Positions 1 through 5,992 of a stretch of DNA of 6,115 bases are shown one piece after another. The notes under the pieces were generated by a model that saw only the letters and a list, made by a program, of their open reading frames with translations, was not told where the DNA came from and ran no database searches. A program made the position numbers and the translations under genes. Position 1 is the first letter of the stretch, and every line of letters begins with the position of its first letter. Location: positions 1 to 6,115 of the forward strand of contig CALIZJ010000295.1 in assembly GCA_938028845.1 (NCBI GenBank), read 5' to 3'. This stretch comes from an uncultured Blautia sp. (lineage in GTDB: Bacteria > Bacillota > Clostridia > Lachnospirales > Lachnospiraceae).

Positions 1-1024
1 AAATAATGCCGGAAAGATTCCGAAGACGAAGCTGCCTTGCAATTTCTAAGGCAGCCTCCCGGTTTATCTTCCGGTAGGTTTCTTCAGCCTTCTTTTTCCC
101 TGTAAACTTTCCGCTGTTTACATCTATGGATACAAATGCCTCTGTCTGCTGGATCACCAGAAACCCTCCACTTTTCAGCCAGACTTTCTCTTTCTGTATT
201 TCCTCTATGGCTCCTTCTAATGCATAGAGTTTAAAAAGCGGCAGCAATTTATCCTCATACAGCCGAAGCTTTTCTTTTTCCTTAGGGCAAAAATCCTCTA
301 GGTATTCCCTGGTTTTCTGAAAAATTTCCGGAATATCTGTAACGATCTCCTCCAATTCTTCCAGATAACTGTCCCTTACTACTGAAAGATAAAAAGGCTC
401 CCCTTCATACAGGAGACTAAAGCATACGCGGCTGCGCCCGTTTTGGACTGTTTTTTCATATATCCGTCTCAGATAAGCATATTCCCGGAAAATTTCTTCC
501 TTGGAAGCCTCCCCGGCATTGGTGCGCACGACGATTCCATACGCTTCCTTTTCTACGTCCAATTCCTCCCTGAGCCATTTTCCCAGGCGGGCTTTTTCTT
601 CGTTGGACAGCTTAGAGGAAAATCCCAGTTTTTTCTTTCCTGTGGTAAGCGCCAGATATTTTCCGGGGAAATTAAGGTTCGCAGTAAGGGCAGGCAATTT
701 TCCCTTCATGGCAGCCCGGTTTACCTGAACGAGAAGTTCATCTCCGGCACTAAGAGGACGATTTCCTTTTCTTCCCGAGGTAAAAAGTGCATATTCCTGC
801 TCCTTTAATGGAAAATATCCATTGCCTTCTTTTCCTATTCGTATAAAAGCGGCGCCGATATTCTGGGAAATACTTTCTACCTGACCAACGTAAATATTAT
901 TCAGAACAGACTTTTCTTCCTCTGAGGAAAGATGCAGTTCCATGATCTTTTGATCTTCCCACACTGCGCATACGGTACATAGGTGTCCGTAAATTTCCAT
1001 TTGTGTAATAATGATCTTACTCAA
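1..1024 (-). CDS. rng: Ribonuclease G/E, 3' end cut off by the window
   Basis: This is an endoribonuclease of the RNase E/G family, which cuts single-stranded AU-rich RNA in rRNA maturation and mRNA decay in the cytoplasm. The frame is open from 1024 to the window edge, giving 341 residues. An S1-like RNA-binding segment lies at about residues 36-127 (NNIYVGQV, then NIGAAFIRIG). The catalytic signature FVSIDVNSGKF contains the metal-binding Asp at residue 301, close to D303 of E. coli RNase E. The downstream helix EIARQLRLRNLSGII is also typical; the second metal-binding Asp would lie just past the edge. I choose the TTG at 1024 over the ATG at 1000: it adds MSKIIITQ, which matches the usual family N-terminus, and has AGGTG six bases upstream, whereas the ATG has no visible ribosome site. 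It overlaps the preceding gene's stop by 8 nt. The family is certain; the start is probable. Confidence 0.95.
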   Translation of the reverse strand, partial: MSKIIITQMEIYGHLCTVCAVWEDQKIMELHLSSEEEKSVLNNIYVGQVESISQNIGAAFIRIGKEGNGYFPLKEQEYALFTSGRKGNRPLSAGDELLVQVNRAAMKGKLPALTANLNFPGKYLALTTGKKKLGFSSKLSNEEKARLGKWLREELDVEKEAYGIVVRTNAGEASKEEIFREYAYLRRIYEKTVQNGRSRVCFSLLYEGEPFYLSVVRDSYLEELEEIVTDIPEIFQKTREYLEDFCPKEKEKLRLYEDKLLPLFKLYALEGAIEEIQKEKVWLKSGGFLVIQQTEAFVSIDVNSGKFTGKKKAEETYRKINREAALEIARQLRLRNLSGII

Positions 1025-1724
1025 CCTTTTCACCTAACGCTTCCAGGGAAATAAACGAATGGCTTCCCTCAGGATCCTGGTCTGCATAAACCTCCAGTCT
1101 CTCTACCATATAGGAAAATGGAGCCGGTTCCATACCCATCCAGCTTAAAAATGTATCCATGACAAGTTCCGGCTTTGTATAATTAGCACTTGCAGAAGCC
1201 AGCTTAAGGAATACGCTATCCTCTTCCGCTTTCATCTCATATATAAAAGGCCGGATGTCCACTTCCTTTTCGCTTCTCTTTGTTTTTTTAGTCACAAGAA
1301 TAGAGGGCTGGCTGTAAAATTCCAAAAGTTTTTCTTTCCAGGGGCCTTTGGGAACCCCCTCCGGGCGGAAACGGATCCGGTAATCTGCCGCAGCTACCAA
1401 AGACATAGCTTTGCTTGCCTTTCCGTCTTCTACCTGACGGGCACTAAGTACAGTGATGCCTTCTGCCATAGTCTCATTTAAGCGCTGTTCGATCTGCGAA
1501 GTAGGCATTGTCTCTGTAAGCTCCATGTCGAAATATTCTCCAAGGCTTGTGGTGCCTACTCCTAAAGGCGCGGCAAAGGACATGATCATGTGAGGGCTGT
1601 AGCCTCCTGAAAACGCTACGGGTATCTTTGCCCTCCTTAAAGCCTTCTGAAAATAGCGCATCGTATCCAGATGTCCTACAAATTTCATAGGACCCTGTTT
1701 CGTAAACTTAATTCTTACTTTCAT
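1017..1724 (-). CDS. TIGR03936/DUF2344 radical-SAM-associated protein
   Basis: A 235-residue cytoplasmic protein of the DUF2344 (TIGR03936) family, whose biochemical role is unknown. The recognisable N-terminal block is KVRIKFTKQGPMKFVGHLDTMRYFQKALRRA, followed by the GGYSPH and APLGVGTTSLGEYFDMELTE blocks. There are no membrane segments and no cysteine cluster. In some bacteria this domain is fused to the C-terminus of the TIGR03960 radical SAM protein, so here it is probably the split partner of the gene just upstream. The frame extends to a GTG at 1739, but the ATG at 1724 is the better start: GGAGG lies eight bases before it and the protein then begins exactly where the family does. It overlaps the upstream gene by 17 nt and the rng start by 8 nt, so all three are likely co-translated. 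Family assignment is confident; function is not known. Confidence 0.9.
   Translation of the reverse strand: MKVRIKFTKQGPMKFVGHLDTMRYFQKALRRAKIPVAFSGGYSPHMIMSFAAPLGVGTTSLGEYFDMELTETMPTSQIEQRLNETMAEGITVLSARQVEDGKASKAMSLVAAADYRIRFRPEGVPKGPWKEKLLEFYSQPSILVTKKTKRSEKEVDIRPFIYEMKAEEDSVFLKLASASANYTKPELVMDTFLSWMGMEPAPFSYMVERLEVYADQDPEGSHSFISLEALGEKVE
1031..1035 (-). promoter_or_regulatory. Ribosome binding site that decides the rng TTG start
   Basis: AGGTG on the minus strand, six bases upstream of the TTG at 1024, within the last codons of the DUF2344 gene. The later in-frame ATG at 1000 has only AT-rich sequence before it. Confidence 0.55.
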
Positions 1725-3576
1725 AGCACACGCCTCCACCGTATTTTTTCACACCACATCCAGAGCATTTCTGACGGCAGTTAGGTGTCACCGCTTCTTT
1801 TTTCGCCTGCTCCCATTCTCTCTTTAAAAATTCTTTTGTTACGCCCGCGTCAATAAAATCCCATGGCAGGATCTCGTCCAGGCTTCTCTCACGGAGGGTA
1901 TAAAAGTCCAAGTCAATTCCTGTTTCTTCAAAGGCTTCCTTCCATAAATCATAATGGAAGGATTCTGACCAGGCATCATAAATGGCTCCTTTTTCATATG
2001 CCTTCTGGATCACAGCGGCACACCGGCGGTCTCCCCTGGCAAGAAAGCCTTCCAGGATCGTTACATCCGGTTCATGCCAATTATATTTCAGGCTTCTCTG
2101 GTTTAGCTGTGCCCGCACTTCTTCCTTTACAATCTTAGCTTTATTGATAAACTCCTCTTCCCTGCACATGCCGCACCACTGGAAAGGTGTAAAAGGCTTT
2201 GGCACGAAAAAGGAAGTGCTGATCACAATCTGTACTTTTCCGTTTCGGTTCTCCTTGGGGATTTCATAGTACTCTTCTGCGATTTTTTCTGCAAGCCTGG
2301 GGATTCCCCGCATATCCTCCTCCGTCTCCGTGGGCAGGCCCAGCATAAAATAAAGTTTTACCCTGTTCCAGCCTCCTTTAAAGGCATCGCTGGCTCCCTT
2401 TAAGATATCTTCTTCCGTAAGCCCTTTGTTTATTACATTTCGAAGCCGCTGTGAACCGGCTTCCGGAGCAAAGGTCAGACTGCTCTTTTTTACATCCTGT
2501 ACTTTACTCATCACATCTAGGGCAAAAGAATCAATACGAAGAGAAGGAAGAGAAATATTTACCGCCTGGGATTTGCATTCTTCAAGCAGAAAGTCTACCA
2601 GCTCTTCCAACTGGGAATAATCACTGGAACTTAAGGAATTCAGGGAAATCTCCTCATGCCCGGTGTTTGCAAGCATTTTTCTGGCAGCTTCTTTTAAATT
2701 TTCTACCTTCCGCTCCCTAGTAGGACGGTAGATCATTCCCGCCTGACAAAAACGGCATCCACGGATGCAGCCTCTTTGGATCTCCAGTGTCACCCGGTCC
2801 TGGGTTGCCTTAATAAAAGGAACCACCGGCGCATCTACCTCATAATATCCTTTTTCCATATCCATAACTACTTGGCGCTGGATTTTTTCTGGAGCGTATG
2901 TGCGGTTTGGTTTCATAGAAGCGATGGTTCCATCTTCCTTATACTCCACATCATAAAAAGCAGGCACATAAATCCCCGGTATGGAAGCTGCTTTTTCTAA
3001 AAACTGCTTTTTCGTGCCGCCCGCTTCTTTGTTTTCAATATAAATGTCAAACAGACGGTTAAAAACCGTTTCGCCTTCACCGATATAAAACAGATCAAAA
3101 AAATCAGCCAAAGGCTCCGGATTATAAGTACAGACACCGCCGCCGATCACAAGAGGGCAGTCTTCTCCCCTGTCTCTGGCAAGGAGGGGAATCTGGCTTA
3201 GATCTAAAAGCTGAAGTACATTGGAATAGCACATTTCATATCCCATGGTGATGCCAAGGAAATCAAACTCCTTAACGGGATCCTGGGATTCCAGGGCAAA
3301 CAATGGAATTTTTTTCTCCCGCATAATTTTATCCAAATCCAGCCAAGGCGAAAAAAGACGTTCGCACCAAACGTCTTCCCGCTCATTAAACATATGATAT
3401 AAGATCTGCATTCCCTGGTTAGACATCCCGATTTCATAGGCATCGGGGAAGCCAAGGGCAAAGCGCAGCTTCACTTTTTCTTTTTCCTTCATGACAGAGT
3501 TTATCTCTCCGCCAATATAGCGGGCCGCTTTATCTACACTTAATAAAACCTCATCACTTAATGCTAGTTTTCTCAT
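1708..3576 (-). CDS. B12-binding-domain radical SAM protein, TIGR03960 family
   Basis: A 622-residue radical SAM enzyme of unknown substrate. The N-terminal part (about 35-200) has a cobalamin-binding-like fold, ending in an IGGGV...NPEP block and GEGE at 166-169. The usual DxHxxG cobalt-ligand motif reads D45-A-Y47-E-I-G50, so any cobalamin would be bound without a histidine ligand. The radical SAM core starts at the 4Fe-4S motif C270-x3-C274-x2-C277 (RGCIRGCRFCQAG), with later conserved blocks LTFAPEAGSQRLR and VKLYFMLGLPTE. A second cluster, C600, C604, C607 and C617, sits at the C-terminus and could hold another iron-sulfur cluster or zinc. The ATG start has AAGGA nine bases upstream. It is the first gene of the operon and is followed by its DUF2344 partner and rng, a neighbourhood hinting at an RNA- or ribosome-related role (inference). 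Length is normal for the family. Confidence 0.93.
   Translation of the reverse strand: MRKLALSDEVLLSVDKAARYIGGEINSVMKEKEKVKLRFALGFPDAYEIGMSNQGMQILYHMFNEREDVWCERLFSPWLDLDKIMREKKIPLFALESQDPVKEFDFLGITMGYEMCYSNVLQLLDLSQIPLLARDRGEDCPLVIGGGVCTYNPEPLADFFDLFYIGEGETVFNRLFDIYIENKEAGGTKKQFLEKAASIPGIYVPAFYDVEYKEDGTIASMKPNRTYAPEKIQRQVVMDMEKGYYEVDAPVVPFIKATQDRVTLEIQRGCIRGCRFCQAGMIYRPTRERKVENLKEAARKMLANTGHEEISLNSLSSSDYSQLEELVDFLLEECKSQAVNISLPSLRIDSFALDVMSKVQDVKKSSLTFAPEAGSQRLRNVINKGLTEEDILKGASDAFKGGWNRVKLYFMLGLPTETEEDMRGIPRLAEKIAEEYYEIPKENRNGKVQIVISTSFFVPKPFTPFQWCGMCREEEFINKAKIVKEEVRAQLNQRSLKYNWHEPDVTILEGFLARGDRRCAAVIQKAYEKGAIYDAWSESFHYDLWKEAFEETGIDLDFYTLRERSLDEILPWDFIDAGVTKEFLKREWEQAKKEAVTPNCRQKCSGCGVKKYGGGVCYESKN
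1733..1737 (-). promoter_or_regulatory. Ribosome binding site that decides the DUF2344 start
   Basis: A GGAGG core on the minus strand, eight bases before the ATG at 1724 and inside the end of the upstream coding region. It overlaps the alternative GTG codon at 1739, making that GTG an unlikely start. Confidence 0.75.
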
Positions 3577-3585
3577 TTTAAAACA

Positions 3586-3590
3586 TCCTT
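3586..3590 (-). promoter_or_regulatory. Ribosome binding site of the radical SAM gene
   Basis: AAGGA on the minus strand, nine bases before the ATG at 3576. It fixes the start of the first gene of the operon. Confidence 0.7.
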
Positions 3591-3716
3591 TTCACTGTGT
3601 TTTTCCAAAAGCACTGTGTACTATTTTTTTAATAGTCTTTTGATAAGAGGATCAGTAAAACCAATTTTCCAATGGAATAACCATAATTTTCAGCTTCTGA
3701 CCGTTATCATTTTTAA

Positions 3717-3745
3717 ATTGTACTATATGGCATTTAATATGTCAA
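3717..3745 (-). promoter_or_regulatory. Sigma-A promoter of the radical SAM-DUF2344-rng operon
   Basis: Read on the minus strand: -35 TTGACA (3745-3740, full consensus), a 17-base spacer, and -10 TACAAT (3722-3717, five of six). Transcription would start near 3710, leaving a leader of about 130 nt before the ATG at 3576. The leader holds a weak ACTATT/AATAGT hairpin and a direct repeat of ACACAGTG near the ribosome site, but no riboswitch that I recognise. Confidence 0.8.
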
Positions 3746-3757
3746 AGTGTTTCCTCA

Positions 3758-3808
3758 CTTGAGTTTCCGCAGATTTATCAGGTGGGGATAATTCTGCGGA
3801 AACTCAAG
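3758..3808. repeat. Long near-perfect inverted repeat between divergent promoters
   Basis: The arms 3758-3779 and 3787-3808 are 22 bases each with one mismatch (the outer 16 pairs are perfect, CTTGAGTTTCCGCAGA against its complement), around a 7-base loop AGGTGGG. On neither strand is it followed by a T-run: the A-run at 3809-3814 is on the wrong side to make a terminator for either direction. It lies just upstream of the leftward -35 box and just before the rightward promoter. It could be a transposon-end or MITE-like scar, or a protein-binding palindrome; I cannot assign it to a family. Confidence 0.85.
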
Positions 3809-3821
3809 AAAAAACAGGCTA

Positions 3822-3850
3822 TTTCCACGCTCTCGGAATCGTGGTAAAAT
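3822..3850 (+). promoter_or_regulatory. Promoter with dyad in the spacer, for the DUF6064-like gene
   Basis: -35-like TTTCCA (3822-3827), a 17-base spacer, then TAAAAT (3845-3850). The spacer region contains CCACG (3825-3829) and CGTGG (3840-3844), an inverted repeat that ends exactly at the -10 box and overlaps the -35. A dyad in this position is typical of an operator, so control by a DNA-binding protein is plausible but inferred. Confidence 0.6.
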
Positions 3851-3883
3851 GATAAGTACATAAGCGACAAATCTGGATTTTTC

Positions 3884-3889
3884 GGAGGG
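3884..3889 (+). promoter_or_regulatory. Ribosome binding site of the DUF6064-like gene
   Basis: GGAGGG five bases before the ATG at 3895, a strong site that fixes this start. Confidence 0.75.
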
Positions 3890-3894
3890 AACAG

Positions 3895-4494
3895 ATGAAT
3901 GCACAGGCATTTTGGAATGTCATTGGGAATTATAATGAGCAGACAAAACTCATTCAAATTGGTTTGCTTATATTTATAACTTTGGCAATTACATTATCTT
4001 ATATAGGAAAGGTAAACTGGGCGGCAAAGTTTGCATTGGGAATTACTAATTTGTTTATAGGCATTGGGTTTTTTGCATGGTACGGAACAGAGCCTATCCA
4101 AAAGTTTTTTGCCTTGCCATTATATTTGCTTTGCGGTATTTTATTTTTATATGAAAGCTGGCATAATAAGAATGATTTACTTGAAAAGCCTACACCCTTT
4201 CAAAGCCTGCTGATCGTGCTTTATCTGCTCTATCCATTTATTTCTGTTGTGTTAGGAAATAGTTTTCCACAAATGGTAACATATATCATGCCATGTCCCA
4301 TTGTTAGCCTGAGTATAACTGTTTATGCAGGATATAAAAGAAAAAATAAATTGCTTCTTCTATTATTAACTATTTGGGGATTTACAGGAATAAAGTCTGT
4401 TATTTTTAACGCATACGAAGATATTATTCTGTTAATTTGCGGCTTTTATGGCATTGCATTATTGGTGAATGAAATAAAACACTCCAAAAGCTAA
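3895..4494 (+). CDS. DUF6064-like multi-pass membrane protein
   Basis: A 199-residue integral membrane protein of unknown function. It has about seven hydrophobic segments: roughly residues 20-38, 44-64, 71-89, 102-120, 127-147, 151-168 and 171-190. Features I associate with DUF6064 proteins are the N-terminal FWNVIGNYNE block, the YP...LG pairing near 113-121, and the PCP motif at 133-135 followed by a final helix bundle. There is no signal peptide separate from the first helix. The start is fixed by GGAGGG five bases upstream, and a promoter lies at 3822-3850. It is the first gene of the accessory block; the broken regulator follows after 41 bases and could be read on the same transcript. 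Base composition looks AT-richer than the operon to the left, consistent with a different origin. The family call is from memory of the motif pattern, not from a search. Confidence 0.75.
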   Translation: MNAQAFWNVIGNYNEQTKLIQIGLLIFITLAITLSYIGKVNWAAKFALGITNLFIGIGFFAWYGTEPIQKFFALPLYLLCGILFLYESWHNKNDLLEKPTPFQSLLIVLYLLYPFISVVLGNSFPQMVTYIMPCPIVSLSITVYAGYKRKNKLLLLLLTIWGFTGIKSVIFNAYEDIILLICGFYGIALLVNEIKHSKS

Positions 4495-4523
4495 TAGACA
4501 ACTTCCCATTTATCGGGCAGACA

Positions 4524-4530
4524 GGGAGGG
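4524..4530 (+). promoter_or_regulatory. Ribosome binding site of the broken regulator
   Basis: GGGAGGG five bases before the ATG at 4536. It is intact although the gene is not, so the 68-residue N-terminal fragment may still be translated. Confidence 0.6.
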
Positions 4531-4535
4531 AGAGC

Positions 4536-5050
4536 ATGGAACTATCCGTACAAGAACGATTGAAAGACTTGTGTGTAGAGCGTAGCCTGACGCTGGAGCA
4601 GCTTACGGAGAAAACCCATCTTTTCAAGTCTGCTTTGGGTAGTTATGAGGGGAACAAGTTCAAGGACATCAGCCATTATGCCCTTATTGAATTGGCAAAG
4701 TTTTATGAAGTGACTGTTGAAGCTTATCGCCGCTCATATTGACGATGACAGCTTTTATCGCTGTGTAAATACAGCAGGACATAAACAAGATAGCCCTCGA
4801 CCTGCGGGAAGCCCATAAGGACGATTTTTTCAGTGTCCCGGAGGACAATCCTCTGGACGATTTTTTGCATACAGCCGAGGAAACCGCTAAAGAGAACAGC
4901 GACCCGGAACAGGCGGCGATGGCGTTTATCTGCAAACGGCTCAAGCTGAACTATGGAAAGCTGTCAGAGGAAGAAAAGAAGTGGCTGAAACGGATTGCAC
5001 AGAAGTCGGACTTGTTGAAAAAAACAAAGCCGCAGCGGAGTAGAAAGTAA
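4536..5050 (+). pseudogene. Decayed helix-turn-helix (XRE/Cro-type) regulator, mobile-element type
   Basis: The remnants lie in three frames. Frame A (4536-4742) encodes 68 residues: an XRE-type helix-turn-helix at about residues 4-60 (QERLKDLCVERSLTLEQL, then KSALGSYE and ISHYALIELAKFYEVT), ending at an early TGA. From about 4723 the homology continues one frame over as LIAAHIDDDSFYRCV. At 4767-4769 an extra A in a run of three shifts the frame again: removing it gives VIQQDINKIALDL, continuing through LREAHKDDFFSVPEDN, ENSDPEQAA, FICKRLKLN and LSEEEKKWLKRIAQKSD to the TAA at 5048-5050. Intact relatives, as I remember them from integrative elements of Clostridia, are considerably longer, so a middle segment of perhaps 100 or more residues seems deleted at the first junction. 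The intact protein would be a DNA-binding regulator. The surviving 68-residue peptide could still bind DNA, but this is speculative. Confidence 0.88.
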
Positions 5051-5074
5051 ACAAGGAAAAGATGATTTATAAAA

Positions 5075-5854
5075 ATGGGGGTGTGCTTTTTGGAGAGGAT
5101 TAAATGTTTGGGGCGCTACCAAAAGGGAGTATTGCTTATTATGGTTGCCATGATTATTGTGTTTACAATGCTTTATCCCATTACTATTGCTCGGGTGGGA
5201 TTTGCATATAAGGATGCTATTCTTGTTCCGAATTATGAAAACAACGGCACTGTGTATTCCGGTAAAATACAAGGAAAACAGGCAAATTTTACAGTGTATG
5301 AAGACAAGGCGGTGCTTTTTCAATATGACGGCAAGACATATGGCCCCTATACTGCTAAGGAAGACGCAACCGCCATTCCAAATGATAGCGAACTAAGAGA
5401 TAATATGATTGGAATTGAGCTTCGCAAAGGAGAAGAAATTCTCTTTCGTGGAGGAGTGTTAGACCATGGAGATTACCTTTGGCTTTACAATGAGGATGGA
5501 AGTATAGAAAGCCTTGATATAACCATGACAACGAATTATGGAACTGTAATGGATGAAAATGGAAATATAATAGACCCAATGGAACCTTCTGCTACTACAA
5601 TATTAGATTTGATGAGTGAACCAGAACTAACGCACAAGGGTAATTGGCTTGTATGGTTTGGAGCGGTATTCATTTGCGTTCTAAATGCACTTTTAATTTT
5701 GTTTGCAGATGAATTGTTCCGTTGGAATTTGAGATTTCAAATCCGCAATGTAGACCATGCGGAGCCATCTGATTTTGAAATTGCAGGTAGATATATCAGC
5801 TGGACTTTACTTATAATCATAGCGCTGGTAGTTTTTATTATGGGACTTCAATAA
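5075..5854 (+). CDS. Uncharacterised membrane protein with large extracytoplasmic domain
   Basis: I do not recognise a named family. The 259-residue reading has one N-terminal membrane helix (about 18-35), a polar domain of about 150 residues rich in Tyr, Gly and acidic residues (36-188), and two C-terminal helices (about 191-210 and 241-257). Between the last two helices lies a charged loop, NLRFQIRNVDHAEPSDFEIA, that looks conserved. The inferred topology puts the 36-188 domain outside. The start is uncertain: the ATG at 5075 has only a distant AGGAA, while the TTG at 5090 has GGGGGTG six bases upstream and would give MERIKCLGRYQKG, a more natural beginning. The gene starts 24 bases after the regulator remnant, with no clear promoter of its own, so it may depend on upstream transcription. 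It appears intact. A role as accessory cargo of a mobile element is inferred only from position. Confidence 0.8.
   Translation: MGVCFLERIKCLGRYQKGVLLIMVAMIIVFTMLYPITIARVGFAYKDAILVPNYENNGTVYSGKIQGKQANFTVYEDKAVLFQYDGKTYGPYTAKEDATAIPNDSELRDNMIGIELRKGEEILFRGGVLDHGDYLWLYNEDGSIESLDITMTTNYGTVMDENGNIIDPMEPSATTILDLMSEPELTHKGNWLVWFGAVFICVLNALLILFADELFRWNLRFQIRNVDHAEPSDFEIAGRYISWTLLIIIALVVFIMGLQ
5077..5083 (+). promoter_or_regulatory. Possible ribosome binding site supporting a TTG start at 5090
   Basis: GGGGGTG six bases before the TTG at 5090, overlapping the first codons of the longer ATG reading. It favours a 254-residue protein. Confidence 0.45.
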
Positions 5855-5879
5855 CACAAAATTAGGTTTATCGGAAGAT

Positions 5880-5992
5880 AGCAAAGCCAACCGGGTCAGT
5901 CAACGTTCAAGATGAACGGCGCATTTCATGCGCCGCCGTTGACAGTCCCCGCCCGTCTTTGCTAAAGGGTAATCAAGGGCTTGCCGTTGGCT
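5880..5992. repeat. Nested inverted repeats, structured non-coding region
   Basis: Several perfect arms are nested: CGGCGCAT/ATGCGCCG (5917-5924, 5928-5935, loop TTC), GTCAACG/CGTTGAC (5899-5905, 5937-5943), CGGG/CCCG (5892-5895, 5952-5955) and AGCAAAG/CTTTGCT (5880-5886, 5957-5963). A further pair, AGCCAAC/GTTGGCT (5885-5891, 5986-5992), overlaps the AGCAAAG arm by two bases, so the two outer stems compete. No T-run follows, so it is not a standard terminator. It could be a structured RNA at the 3' end of the preceding transcript, or a DNA site such as a transfer or replication origin or a recombination site. The sequence alone does not decide. Confidence 0.7.

Noticed and set aside
443..808. 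Plus-strand open frames inside the left gene
   Set aside because: They are antisense to rng, which has clear catalytic motifs in its own frame; they show no ribosome site and low-complexity Phe/Ser-rich translations.
1863..3000. Several plus-strand open frames of 64-95 codons
   Set aside because: All lie antisense to the well-supported radical SAM gene and have no recognisable domains.
3204..3461. Minus-strand frame of 85 codons within the radical SAM gene
   Set aside because: An out-of-frame shadow of the same strand's coding region.
3577..3710. Cobalamin or SAM riboswitch in the operon leader
   Set aside because: Considered because the first gene has a B12-like domain, but I find no B12-box or SAM-box consensus and the leader is AT-rich and short.
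3758..3808. Rho-independent terminator
   Set aside because: The stem is long enough, but neither strand has a T-run directly after it, and the region lies between divergent promoters with no gene ending there.
4684..5579. Minus-strand open frames opposite the regulator remnant and the 259-residue gene
   Set aside because: Antisense shadows without ribosome sites or domain signals.
5899..5943. Rho-independent terminator for the last plus-strand gene
   Set aside because: The GC-rich stem is followed by GACAGTCCCC and not by a T-run; it may still slow transcription, but the standard signature is missing.
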